This document shows positions 14,479 through 22,992 of a DNA stretch of 64,000 bases, piece by piece. Source of the stretch: Chromobacterium piscinae (lineage in GTDB: Bacteria; Pseudomonadota; Gammaproteobacteria; Burkholderiales; Chromobacteriaceae); contig NZ_JAJOHV010000012.1 of NCBI RefSeq assembly GCF_021129175.1, positions 84,395 through 148,394 of the forward strand, read 5' to 3'. The position numbers and the translations under genes are program-made. Under the pieces are notes generated by a model. That model did not search any database. It was given only the letters and a program-made list of their open reading frames with translations, and was not told the origin of the DNA. Each line of letters starts with the position of its first letter. The stretch's first letter is position 1.

Positions 14479-14961
14479 ATGCAAGCATCGACAATTCAGA
14501 ACCTAGTGGGACTGTGCTTCCAGCTGGAAACCACCGTGATATTGAAGACACAACACTTCGGCCTGTACGAGCCGCCGGAGTTCGAAGCACTGACGATGCA
14601 TGAAAAGAAAGCCCAGGCCGCCATGATCATGGCCAAGATCAACCGGCTACCGTTCGAACAGCGCGCCGTGTTGTGGGCTTTGCACGTCCAGCGCGACACG
14701 GAAATGGTCTACCTGACCACACACACGCCCTGCAAATACGGCTACAAGACCGACCTGGACATCATCCGCAAGTGGGCTACAGGTGACGGCCCCGGCTGCC
14801 GCGATCTGGGTGACCGGCATAACGTCCACTACACCACCGCCTATCGTTACGGTAAAACCATAATCCGCCAGCTGGAATTGATGATGCACCAAGCCTATGC
14901 TGAACTTGAGAGGTCGCTGGGGGAAATCATCAGCGGCCTGAATTACGAGGTAGCGGCATAA
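14479..14961 (+). CDS. Putative late regulator (160 aa)
   Basis: ATG at 14479 follows GGGGAAGG; a TTG start at 14461 is less likely. The C-terminal 55 residues read like an HTH (CRDLGDRHNVHYTTAYRYGK, then ELMMHQAYAELERSL). Position, as the last gene of the replication operon before the late region, is that of antitermination protein Q or a sigma-like late activator. No family is recognised with certainty. Confidence 0.5.
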   Translation: MQASTIQNLVGLCFQLETTVILKTQHFGLYEPPEFEALTMHEKKAQAAMIMAKINRLPFEQRAVLWALHVQRDTEMVYLTTHTPCKYGYKTDLDIIRKWATGDGPGCRDLGDRHNVHYTTAYRYGKTIIRQLELMMHQAYAELERSLGEIISGLNYEVAA

Positions 14962-15158
14962 GTTAATCTACCAAATACCGTATCATTCAGACAATTATCA
15001 ACCATGATCGACAATTTAAAGTCACGCGCAACACTAAATTCGAAGAAAACATACTGCAAAGTGTAAATATAAAGTTCTTGCCTCTCACTCACTCCCACAT
15101 ACAAAACACATTTAGCTTTACTAACGCATTAGATAGTAATTGTGCGCAAGGAAATTAA
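14962..15158. other. AT-rich intergenic stretch
   Basis: No gene seen. The sharp rise in A+T from here to 17.5 kb marks the left edge of acquired cargo. Promoters for the late region and the cargo genes are probably here, but none stands out. Confidence 0.5.
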
Positions 15159-15590
15159 ATGCCTAAGTTAAAATACAGTTGGCCACGGCTTTTTCACTGG
15201 ATAGGATATAGTGTACTGCCATCTTTATTTGGCTTTTTCATTATCTTCATAACAGCCATGCTAACTAATATTAGAGTTGACTTCTTTAATTTACTAGGAC
15301 GTGGAGAACTAATGCTTCTAACAACCGCCATTGTTACCGAGGCAATGGGCGGCTTTATGAAAGCAAAAAAGAGGAGCCCTCAAATAAGTGTTCTTTCATG
15401 GGCTGCACTTTTCGCATGCATAATTTCTGCGTCAGAATTTGCAGTAATTTCAATTACCTCAAATAACATTCTTGGCATACACGTAACTTCAACCATTAAT
15501 AAAGAATTTTCTATTGGCTTATCAATCTGTACATTATCTGTAGGCCTGATCATCGTGGGAGTTTTCAAATCAATAGACGATTTGGAGTAA
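15159..15590 (+). CDS. Multi-span membrane protein (143 aa)
   Basis: Hydrophobic spans at about residues 15-37, 48-64, 79-100 and 115-135 (for example SVLPSLFGFFIIFITAMLTN and SIGLSICTLSVGLIIVGVF). Five bases separate it from the next gene, so they form a pair. Strongly AT-biased codon use unlike the phage backbone. No family recognised; its partner is the chemoreceptor-like stub. Confidence 0.65.
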   Translation: MPKLKYSWPRLFHWIGYSVLPSLFGFFIIFITAMLTNIRVDFFNLLGRGELMLLTTAIVTEAMGGFMKAKKRSPQISVLSWAALFACIISASEFAVISITSNNILGIHVTSTINKEFSIGLSICTLSVGLIIVGVFKSIDDLE

Positions 15591-15595
15591 GCAAA

Positions 15596-16240
15596 ATGCA
15601 AACTTACTTATATGTTGCAAATGGATTAATGATTTCACTTGGAGTTCTCTCTCTTATAGCTGGCCCGTTGTATCGGCCGCTGAGTAGAATTTTGTCGAAA
15701 ATAAAAACCTTTTCCTCGACACTTCTGAAGTGCAATATCTTAAATCTGTTTAAAACAAATTCCAAAACGCTACTTACCGATGATAACTATAAAAATGAAC
15801 CACCGGCAAAAGATAACACAGTTGTAAACACTGAAATGATGAGCAGTATTGATATATTCCAGGACATCGCAGATCAAATACACCTACTGGCATTAAATGC
15901 TGCCATAGAGTGCGCAAGGGCAGGTGAATCGGGTGATAATTTTCAGAAAATTGCGCAATCAATACACGATCTTGATAAATCCTCAACGGCATCAGTACAG
16001 AATATTCGAGAAATTATTCAAAATCTGCATCAATTAGATGCAACCATCCCAACAGTAGAGGAAGTTGAAAAGTCGAAGTTCGATGATAAGAGAGGATACT
16101 CGCCGTTGTTTACAGAAATAAATAAAACATTACGCTCGCAACGTGAGTCAATTGAAAGACTGCAAGACCAAGTTCAGAAAATAAATGAAAAAACTGAACA
16201 ACTTTCGGAATACAAAAACCAGGGCCTAGCAAAAAAATGA
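15596..16240 (+). CDS. Membrane-anchored stub with MCP-type signalling hairpin (214 aa)
   Basis: A hydrophobic N-terminal span (YVANGLMISLGVLSLIAGPL) is followed by a linker and, at about residues 88-145, a segment matching the hairpin tip of methyl-accepting chemotaxis proteins: IADQIHLLALNAAIECARAGE, written here with one residue replaced in the usual NLLALNAAIEAARAGE, then KIAQSIHDLDKSS. The C-terminus is a coiled coil (ESIERLQDQVQKINEKTEQL). There is no sensor domain and the flanking methylation helices are short. It might interfere with host chemotaxis arrays or be a self-standing coiled coil. Confidence 0.65.
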   Translation: MQTYLYVANGLMISLGVLSLIAGPLYRPLSRILSKIKTFSSTLLKCNILNLFKTNSKTLLTDDNYKNEPPAKDNTVVNTEMMSSIDIFQDIADQIHLLALNAAIECARAGESGDNFQKIAQSIHDLDKSSTASVQNIREIIQNLHQLDATIPTVEEVEKSKFDDKRGYSPLFTEINKTLRSQRESIERLQDQVQKINEKTEQLSEYKNQGLAKK

Positions 16241-16602
16241 AGTTGGTTTCAAAAATACTGAAGCATCTCCTATAGATGTGTAAAGTTAATACTTTTTCAG
16301 CAAGATTTCATTGAGATTCGTATCAAGCGAGCAAAACCAAAACTTCAATCGACATCGAGCTCTCACCCCTTTTAGCGAATACCTACAAAGGAAAAAAGTC
16401 AAAATCAACCATTCTCAACTGCACCTTGAACTTAAGGACAACACTCATGAAGAATTTTGCAAGCCTTGAAAACAGACACAGCAACTCTTTGCAACATAAA
16501 GAATATAGAAACAATTTCCATAACTGTTCCCATCTAGCTAAAAATAGCTGCCCATTAACATATAAAAATAAAAAAACAAATTGAAACGACGCTGAAAATA
16601 CT
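16241..16602. other. AT-rich intergenic stretch with a doubtful small frame
   Basis: A 45-codon frame at 16447-16584 with AAGGA nine bases upstream encodes a polar His/Asn-rich peptide; I do not treat it as a gene. The stretch separates a rightward pair from the leftward lipoprotein gene, so it is probably a terminator zone. Confidence 0.4.
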
Positions 16603-17298
16603 CTACTTTGCTGATGAGGCTGCTATCATTGGCGCCGCACCTGGGACAGTCACTGAGTACGCAATACAAGCAGCCTGAACTTGCTCAAGAGCTGCAAAAC
16701 GTACCAAATAACTATTACTACTATTCGTCGCAGTGGCAAGACTTGTATTCATGGCTACTACAATATTGTTCCGTGTTGCAGCTACTGCATCGCCGGCAAG
16801 GCCAGCAGTGCGTAAAGTCTGTGCAGCTAAGTTAGTAGCGCCGGCCCACCCACTAGTTGCAGAAATCAATGCGCGATGTGCCGTAGCATTCGCTGCCGTT
16901 GCAGCCGGGGCGATAACAGCCCCGGCAAAAAGACCTGACATAGAAAGCCAGAATGAGTATCTTTCTTGATCCTCCACCTTCTGCTGCATGCCCGAAATTA
17001 CACTATTACAGCCCATCAATACTTTAGATAGTTTTTCATTGATATCTTTATTCTCCTCATCAGTCAATTTTTGAGTGGCACTTTTATCCAATTCTGCTGC
17101 TGTCATTAACGCTGGCGTGTTCACATTTGCACCCGATGCAGCCAGCAAATTGGCATACTCCGTATGCTTTTTTGTGGCCTCCAAGCTAAGAGTACTAAAC
17201 TTAGATGGCTCCAAGCTATAAAACACAGCCCGACTATTCTGTGAAGTACCACAAGCAGACAGCACAATCATGATTGGCATTAATATAGCTTGTTTCAC
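16603..17298 (-). CDS. Lipoprotein, lysogenic cargo (231 aa)
   Basis: Signal sequence with lipobox LSAC (cleavage before Cys16), so it should be an outer- or inner-membrane lipoprotein. The mature part is helical, with a long Ala/Thr-rich stretch at 125-210 (IAPAATAANATAHRALISA) that could be membrane-active or coiled. It is transcribed against the late genes and is AT-rich relative to them, typical of a moron expressed from the lysogen. Similar in layout to surface-altering prophage lipoproteins; function unknown. Confidence 0.75.
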   Translation of the reverse strand: MKQAILMPIMIVLSACGTSQNSRAVFYSLEPSKFSTLSLEATKKHTEYANLLAASGANVNTPALMTAAELDKSATQKLTDEENKDINEKLSKVLMGCNSVISGMQQKVEDQERYSFWLSMSGLFAGAVIAPAATAANATAHRALISATSGWAGATNLAAQTLRTAGLAGDAVAATRNNIVVAMNTSLATATNSSNSYLVRFAALEQVQAACIAYSVTVPGAAPMIAASSAK

Positions 17299-17608
17299 AA
17301 ATTTACTCCTTTTGGAACTTTAACCAATATGAGCAACTTAAGACTACTAACAATTCTTCTATAGTACGTATCGAAAAAAAACAGCAAAAGAAATGAAAAA
17401 TCTTCATCCATACAGTAATTACACGTACCAACATCAAAACTGATACCCCAAAACGTACTTTTAAAGTAATGGCGTAGAGTTTGCTTGACAGCTAGATGCA
17501 ACAAAACTATGATCGTTACAGCAGCCCGAATTACGCCTAGCGTTCAGGCTGTCCCCTCTTCAGGCCCCGCCACTGTGTGGGGCTTCGTCGTTTCTGGAGC
17601 TCTCTAAG
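17299..17608. other. Intergenic stretch
   Basis: No supported gene. The left part should hold the promoter of the lipoprotein gene. GCCCC and GGGGC at about 17564-17583 form a short hairpin before the first late gene. Confidence 0.45.
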
Positions 17609-17758
17609 ATGCGCGCCAAGAATCTGCAATCAAATGGACGCCAGCTACTGATCGAAGATCATGTCTGCAGCGACTGCCAGTTACTGGACCTTTGCGAAGC
17701 AGACTCAGCTGTCGAGGTCTTGCTGGTGTTGGTTGGGGACTGGCAATGGCTGGACTGA
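17609..17758 (+). CDS. Small CxxC protein (49 aa)
   Basis: ATG at 17609 has GGAG upstream and the stop overlaps the start of the HNH gene by 13 bases. It holds one CSDC pair and an acidic C-terminal helix (EADSAVEVLLVLVGDW). Evidence is modest: ribosome site and overlap. Confidence 0.4.
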   Translation: MRAKNLQSNGRQLLIEDHVCSDCQLLDLCEADSAVEVLLVLVGDWQWLD

Positions 17759-18171
17759 CCGCTAAGCTCTGCGCAACGCCGGGCTGCGGTGTGCTGGTGA
17801 GGCAGCCAGCTAGGCACTGCCCATTCCATGAGCAGCGTCGCCAGGTGGCGGAGCGCGAGGCAGACCGGCGTCGCGGAACGCGCGTTGAGCGCGGATATAC
17901 CAACGCCTGGTCGCGCGCGGCTCGGGCGTATCTAGCCAAACATCCATTCTGCGCCGAGCACCAACGCCAAGACGGCCGTCTGGTTGCGGCCAATCATGTC
18001 GACCACATCACCCCGCCGCGATACCGGGAGGAGATGGAGAGCGGCGATCCCGCAAGGATCGCAGATGCCAAGCGCCTGTTCTGGGACTCGAGCAACTGGC
18101 AGTCGCTGTGCAGGCGCTGCCACTCACGCAAAACGGCGGCGGAGGACGGCGGATTCGGCAATGCACGATAA
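17746..18171 (+). CDS. HNH endonuclease adjacent to terminase (141 aa)
   Basis: N-terminal zinc knuckle (CATPGCG, then CPFHEQ), a basic helix, then HNH core: ANHVDHITPPR, DSSNWQSLCRRCHSRKT. HNH proteins directly upstream of terS/terL cooperate with terminase in DNA packaging in HK97-like and other cos phages. ATG at 17746 was taken because the longer frame lacks a start with a ribosome site. This opens the late operon. Confidence 0.9.
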   Translation: MAGLTAKLCATPGCGVLVRQPARHCPFHEQRRQVAEREADRRRGTRVERGYTNAWSRAARAYLAKHPFCAEHQRQDGRLVAANHVDHITPPRYREEMESGDPARIADAKRLFWDSSNWQSLCRRCHSRKTAAEDGGFGNAR

Positions 18172-18341
18172 GCCTAACAAGGATGTTCAGATGAAAGACG
18201 AAAACATCCAATGATTATCATGACAGTCCTAGTCATGACTGCATTGGTAGGGGTAGTCAATCCTTTGATGGGAAACGACCACTGTGACCGCGCGTACCCC
18301 TCTATTTTTTCCGCCGCGTAATAAGAAATTTAGGGGTAGCG
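18172..18341. other. Intergenic stretch before terminase
   Basis: A 36-codon frame at 18211-18321 encodes a hydrophobic peptide (IIMTVLVMTALVGVVNPL) but lacks a ribosome site. The stretch between HNH and terS is where a cos site would be expected; none can be assigned by eye. Confidence 0.4.
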
Positions 18342-18839
18342 ATGACAAGAGGTGCACCGCGGGCTCCAGGCGGGGGGCGAAAACCCAAACCGACCACGCT
18401 GAAAATGATCAGCGGCAATCCCGGCAAACGAAAACTGAACCAGGACGAGCCGGAATACGAGGCGATCGAAGTGCCGGCGCCGCCGGCGTGGCTGTCGCCC
18501 ATCGCGACAGATAAATGGCATGAACTGGCCCCGCAACTTTCCGGCACGAAAGTTCTGACCGACGTCGATCTGCACAACCTGGAGATGTTCTGCCAGGCCT
18601 ATAGCCGGTGGCGCGATGCCGAGGATCTTGTCAGCCGGATGGGGGTAGTCGTTGAAACGCCGTTCGGGCCCAAGAAAAACCCGGCCTGCACCATCATCAA
18701 TGAGACCAGCCGCCAGCTCTCGACTTTCGGCGCGATGTTGGGGCTGGACCCGTCCAGCCGGTCCCGGATCCATATCCCAGGCGGCAAGCAAGCCCAGAAC
18801 CGATTTACCAATCTGCTGAAACCAAAGAAGGCCTCATGA
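18342..18839 (+). CDS. terS: Terminase small subunit, P27 family
   Basis: The P27-type opening GRKPKPTTLKMISGNPGKRK is followed by the helical domain (PAPPAWLSPIATDKWHELAP; DLHNLEMFCQAYSRW) and the conserved NETSRQLSTFGAMLGLDPSS. 165 residues is a usual length. The subunit recognises the packaging site and hands DNA to the large subunit that follows four bases on. AGGGG precedes the ATG. Confidence 0.93.
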   Translation: MTRGAPRAPGGGRKPKPTTLKMISGNPGKRKLNQDEPEYEAIEVPAPPAWLSPIATDKWHELAPQLSGTKVLTDVDLHNLEMFCQAYSRWRDAEDLVSRMGVVVETPFGPKKNPACTIINETSRQLSTFGAMLGLDPSSRSRIHIPGGKQAQNRFTNLLKPKKAS

Positions 18840-18843
18840 CTCC

Positions 18844-20544
18844 ATGGCTCACCAGCACGTCACCGCTGCCAAGAAATGGGCGCGCGACGTGGTGGCAGGC
18901 CGCTTCCCGGCTGGCAAGTGGACGCGACTTGCCGCCCAGCGCTTCCTTGATGACCTAAAGCACAGCAAAACCAAGGCATTTCCATACAAGCTCGACGAAG
19001 GCGAAGCGGAGCGCGCTTGCGCCTTTGTCGAGCAGTTGCCGCATACGAAAGGCAAGTGGGCGCGCGAGCAGCAGCTCATCGAGCTGGGGCCGTGGCAGTC
19101 GTTCATCTTCGTCAATATATTCGGCTGGGTTCACAAGAAGACCGGCCTGCGGCGTTTTCGCGAGGCATACAACGAGATCCCGCGGAAAAACGGCAAGTCG
19201 GTGCTGGCTGCTGGCGTGGGCTTGTACTGCTTCACCGCCGACGGCGAATACGGCGCAGAAGTGTATTCGGGCGCATCCAGCGAGAAACAGGCCTGGGAGG
19301 TGTTCCGCCCGGCCAAAATGATGCTGGAGCGATCTCAAGATCTCCTCGATGCCACTGGCGCTGAAGTCTATGCGAAGTCGATGGCGATTCCGGAGGATGG
19401 CAGCCGGTTCGAGCCCATCATCGGCAAGCCAGGCGATGGCTCCTCGCCCTCATGCGCGGTGATCGACGAGTTTCACGAGCACGACTCGCCGGAGCTGTAC
19501 GACACGATGATCACCGGCATGGGTGCGCGCGAACAACCGCTGGCCTTCATCATCACCACGGCCGGCTACAACCTGGCCGGGCCGTGCTACGAGAAACGGA
19601 CTGAGGCCGAGAAGGTGCTGCAAGGCCTGGTGGAAAACGACCAGCTTTTCTGCATCATGTTTGGCGCCGATGAAGACGATGATCCCTATGCGCCGGCCAC
19701 GCTGCGCAAGGCGAATCCCAATTTCGGCGTTTCGGTGCTGGAAGATAACCTTCTGGCGGTACAGCGCCAAGCGGCTCAGACCCCGTCCAAACAAACCGCA
19801 TTCAAGACCAAACATCTCAACATCTGGTGCTCGGCCAAATCAGCCTGGGCCAATATGGCCCACTGGAACGCCGCGGCCGATGCCACGCTGCGCGAGGAGG
19901 ACTTCGCCAGCGAAGAGTGCGTGGTGTCCTACGACCTGGCCAGCAAGCTGGACTTCGCATCCACGGTGAAGATTTTCAAACGAAGCATATTCGAGAAGAC
20001 CCACTACTACATCTTCGCCAAGCACTACCTACCAGAGGAGACGCTGGAGTCGGACGACAATCCGAATCGCGCAGCATGCGTGCGTTGGCGCGACACGGGC
20101 TGGATTGAGCAGCACGACGGGCCGGAGAACGATTTCGCCATGATTCTCCAAGACCTGGAGGAAATGCCGTCCAAGCACCAAGTGACCGAGTTCTGCCAGG
20201 ACAAGTTCGGCGCGGCCTGGGTGGCGCAGCAGCTGGTGCATGGCGGCGCGACCGTCGTGGACGTGCCGATGAAAGCGATGTACCTGACCCCTGCCATGCG
20301 AGAAATTGAGGCCGCGCTGAAAGCGGGCCGATTGCACCACAACGGCGATCCGGTTCTGGCCTGGATGATGTCCAACGTCACAGCTCGGGCCGACAAGAAC
20401 GACAACCTGTTCCCGGACAAGCAAGCCCCGCAAAACAAAATCGACGGTGCGGTGGCGCTGATTATCGGCATGACGCGGGCCATGGCTCCGGAAGCGCCAG
20501 ACGACGGATACAAGTCCGCATACGAAGACGAGGTATATCTATGA
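18844..20544 (+). CDS. terL: Terminase large subunit (Terminase_1, 566 aa)
   Basis: ATPase domain with Walker A EIPRKNGKSVLAAG (residue about 115), Walker B CAVIDEFHEH (about 205) and the coupling segment AFIITTAGYN. The nuclease half shows CVVSYDLASKLDFAS, the first acidic metal ligand, then later acidic residues at VTEFCQDKFGAAWV. The family is that of HK97-like phages. The protein pumps DNA into the prohead through the portal encoded downstream. Confidence 0.96.
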   Translation: MAHQHVTAAKKWARDVVAGRFPAGKWTRLAAQRFLDDLKHSKTKAFPYKLDEGEAERACAFVEQLPHTKGKWAREQQLIELGPWQSFIFVNIFGWVHKKTGLRRFREAYNEIPRKNGKSVLAAGVGLYCFTADGEYGAEVYSGASSEKQAWEVFRPAKMMLERSQDLLDATGAEVYAKSMAIPEDGSRFEPIIGKPGDGSSPSCAVIDEFHEHDSPELYDTMITGMGAREQPLAFIITTAGYNLAGPCYEKRTEAEKVLQGLVENDQLFCIMFGADEDDDPYAPATLRKANPNFGVSVLEDNLLAVQRQAAQTPSKQTAFKTKHLNIWCSAKSAWANMAHWNAAADATLREEDFASEECVVSYDLASKLDFASTVKIFKRSIFEKTHYYIFAKHYLPEETLESDDNPNRAACVRWRDTGWIEQHDGPENDFAMILQDLEEMPSKHQVTEFCQDKFGAAWVAQQLVHGGATVVDVPMKAMYLTPAMREIEAALKAGRLHHNGDPVLAWMMSNVTARADKNDNLFPDKQAPQNKIDGAVALIIGMTRAMAPEAPDDGYKSAYEDEVYL

Positions 20545-20708
20545 CCACCACCGATTTGGCGACCATGGCGGTCGGCCTGCTGGGCGCAGGCGCGGTCACC
20601 ACCGGCGCCGCCCTGCTCCACCCTTCCGCCGGTTGGATCGTCGGCGGCGTGTTTGGCCTGGCCTGGTCCTACCTGACGGCGCGCGCCGCCGCGAGAGGAG
20701 CTGCCTGA
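20541..20708 (+). CDS. Small two-span membrane protein (55 aa)
   Basis: ATG at 20541 overlaps the terL stop and its TGA overlaps the portal ATG. Two hydrophobic stretches (MAVGLLGAGAVTTGAALL; WIVGGVFGLAWSYL) make up the protein. Small membrane proteins at this position occur in several HK97-like operons; role unknown. Confidence 0.6.
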   Translation: MTTTDLATMAVGLLGAGAVTTGAALLHPSAGWIVGGVFGLAWSYLTARAAARGAA

Positions 20709-21967
20709 TGTTCATGTCCCGCCAATTTGGCGATCAGCGGATCGGCAGCCCTGATCCGGGTTGGATTTCCAGCCTCCTCGGCGCCAGCGCGCAGAGCGCG
20801 GCCGGCGTGATGGTGTCGCCGGAGCGGGCGCTGGCGCTGACCACGCTGCAGGCCTGCGTCTCGTTGATCGCCGAGTCCGTGGCGCAGCTGCCATGCGAGC
20901 TGTACCGCCGCAAAGGCGATACGCGCGAGCGCGCCACCGATCATCCAGTCTATCGGCTGATCCACGACACGCCGAACGAGTGGCAAACGCCAATCGAGTA
21001 TCGCGAACAATGCCAAATCAGCGCAGGCCTGCGCGGCTCCACGTTTTCGTTCATCGAACGCGACGGCGCGGGGCGGCCCACTGCCCTGCTGCCGCTGGAC
21101 TTCAACAAGGTTCAGGTGCTGCGCGGCAGCGACAACCTGCCGTACTACCGGATCGGCGGCGCCGAGCCGGTGCCGATGCGGCTGATCCACCATGTCCGCT
21201 GGTGGACGATGGACGGCTACACCGGCGTCAGCCCGGTCCGGCTGCACTGCGACACCATAGGCCTGGCGCTGGCTACCCAAAACCACGCATCCAAAGTGTT
21301 CGCCAACGGCACCCACCTGGCCGGCGTGTTGGAACGGCCCGCCGTGGTCGGTCAGCAGGAACTGAAGGCACTGAGCCAGGCGCGCGTGAATGAGGTCAAA
21401 GCGGCATGGAAATCGGAATACTCCGGTTCGGACAATGCCATGAAGGTGGCAGTGATTCAGGACGGCATGACTTTCCGCCCGTTGTCGATGACCAACGAGG
21501 ACGCGCAGCTGATCGACAGCCGCAAAATGTCGGCGCTGGAGTTGGCGCAGATCTACAAGGTACCGCCGCACAAGGTGGGCCTGCTGGAACGTGCCACCAA
21601 CAACAATATCGAGCACCAGGCGATTGAGTTCGTCATCTACTGCCTGTTGCCGTGGCTGCGCCGCCACGAGCAGGCCATGATGCGCGACCTGCTGCTGCCC
21701 AGCGAGCGCGCCGACTACTACATCGAGTTCAACGTCGGCGGCCTGATGCGTGGCGATACCACCAGCCGCTACGCCGCCTATGCAGTCGGGCGGCAATGGG
21801 GCTGGCTGTCGGTCAACGACATCCGGCGCCTGGAAAACCTGCCGCCCATCCCGGGCGGAGAGGTCTACCTGCAGCCCCTCAACATGATCCCGGCCGGCGC
21901 GGCCAAGCCGACGAATCCGGCCCCCGGCGCCGTGGCAGAGATCCAACAGATTCTGGAGACGCGATGA
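20708..21967 (+). CDS. Portal protein, HK97 family (419 aa)
   Basis: Contains the family hallmarks VSPERALALTTLQACVSLIA, ELYRRKGD, the DGYTGVSPV turn, and the KMSALELAQIYKVPPHKVG segment followed by NNNIEHQAIEFV. ATG at 20708 overlaps the previous stop. It forms the twelve-fold ring for DNA passage. The following protease gene overlaps by ATGA. Confidence 0.95.
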   Translation: MFMSRQFGDQRIGSPDPGWISSLLGASAQSAAGVMVSPERALALTTLQACVSLIAESVAQLPCELYRRKGDTRERATDHPVYRLIHDTPNEWQTPIEYREQCQISAGLRGSTFSFIERDGAGRPTALLPLDFNKVQVLRGSDNLPYYRIGGAEPVPMRLIHHVRWWTMDGYTGVSPVRLHCDTIGLALATQNHASKVFANGTHLAGVLERPAVVGQQELKALSQARVNEVKAAWKSEYSGSDNAMKVAVIQDGMTFRPLSMTNEDAQLIDSRKMSALELAQIYKVPPHKVGLLERATNNNIEHQAIEFVIYCLLPWLRRHEQAMMRDLLLPSERADYYIEFNVGGLMRGDTTSRYAAYAVGRQWGWLSVNDIRRLENLPPIPGGEVYLQPLNMIPAGAAKPTNPAPGAVAEIQQILETR

Positions 21968-22917
21968 AACAACACCTGTACCTGCATCAGCTGTTCAATC
22001 AGCCGCACATGGTGCTGCCGGACATGCTGCATGAAGCTGTGGCCTGGGCTGGAACGCGTATGGGCCTGAACCTGCAGCAGGTCAACGTCAACCTGCCCGA
22101 CATGGCCTGGAAGGGCGACCGCACCGCCGAGATCGAGGCCGCCAGCCCGGCCGACCGCCGGCAGCAGGCGGCGCAGCAAACGGGCGTGTTGGTCATCCCG
22201 GTGTCCGGCATCCTGGTGCCGCGCGCCAACGATGTCGGCCTGTGCGCCAACCAGACCAGCTACGAAAGCGTCCGCGCTCAGTTGAATGCTGGCCTGGCCG
22301 ACCCGCAGATCGAACACATCGTCTACGACATGGCGACGCCAGGCGGTGCGGTAACGGGATGCTTCGAGCTGGCAGCTGACACCCGTGCAGCGCGCGCAGT
22401 GAAGCCGATCACTGCCCTGGTGCATTACAGCGCCTACAGCGCCGGCTACGCCCTTGCTTGCGCCTGCTCCGACATCGTGCTGTCGCAGACCTCCGGCGTC
22501 GGCTCCATCGGCGTGATCATGAAGCACGTCGACATCAGCAAGCAGTTGGAGGCTGACGGCATCACCGTCACCACGTTGTACCGCGGCGCGCGCAAAAACG
22601 ACATGGCCAGCGACACACAGTTGTCCGACGATGCGCGCGCTAACGCGGACAAGCTGCTGGACCTGTACTACGAGCAATTCTGCGAGACCGTGGCCGAATA
22701 CCGGGGCTTGGGTGTCCAAGCCGTTCGTGACACCGAGGCCGGTTTGTTCTACGGCCCCCAAGCCGTGGCTGCAGGCCTGGCCGACCGGGTGGAAAGCCAG
22801 CAGCAGGCCGTGAACCGCATCGTCACAGAGGTGGCGGCGCGCCGGAAGACCATCGCGCCCACGGCTCGACGCGCCAGCGCGCTGGCCGCCGCCATGCAGA
22901 TGTCCATCAACACCTGA
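21964..22917 (+). CDS. Prohead protease, S49/SppA-like (317 aa)
   Basis: ClpP/SppA-fold serine protease: MATPGGAVTGCFELA oxyanion region, nucleophile in YSAYSAGYALACA, and TSGVGSIGVIMKHVD that follows in S49 enzymes; the catalytic Lys is within the last. Located between portal and capsid, it should cleave the N-terminal delta domain of the capsid protein. Ends with a basic, helical tail. Confidence 0.92.
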   Translation: MKQHLYLHQLFNQPHMVLPDMLHEAVAWAGTRMGLNLQQVNVNLPDMAWKGDRTAEIEAASPADRRQQAAQQTGVLVIPVSGILVPRANDVGLCANQTSYESVRAQLNAGLADPQIEHIVYDMATPGGAVTGCFELAADTRAARAVKPITALVHYSAYSAGYALACACSDIVLSQTSGVGSIGVIMKHVDISKQLEADGITVTTLYRGARKNDMASDTQLSDDARANADKLLDLYYEQFCETVAEYRGLGVQAVRDTEAGLFYGPQAVAAGLADRVESQQQAVNRIVTEVAARRKTIAPTARRASALAAAMQMSINT

Positions 22918-22955
22918 CCGCCGCACGGCGTCAGCGCCCGACAGGGCACCCTCAC

Positions 22956-22976
22956 CCGCCTGATGGCGGATTTTTT
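22956..22976 (+). terminator. Intercistronic hairpin before capsid gene
   Basis: CCGCC, four-base loop, GGCGG, then a run of T. Looks like a weak terminator or attenuator between protease and capsid genes; the capsid ribosome site follows within 20 bases. One of seven comparable hairpins in this late operon. Confidence 0.55.
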
Positions 22977-22992
22977 ACGCCTGGAGAAACTG

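Noticed and set aside
15596..16240. A full methyl-accepting chemotaxis protein
   Set aside because: No periplasmic sensor, no HAMP domain and too short; only the tip region matches.
17295..17504. 69-codon minus frame upstream of the lipoprotein
   Set aside because: It occupies the lipoprotein promoter region, with low-complexity Leu/Phe composition.
20669..21946. A 425-codon open frame on the minus strand opposite the portal gene
   Set aside because: It mirrors the codon pattern of a clear portal gene; long antisense frames are expected in GC-rich DNA.
21865..22926. A 353-codon minus-strand frame opposite the protease gene
   Set aside because: Shadow of the S49 protease frame; composition rich in His, Gln and Arg, no ribosome site.
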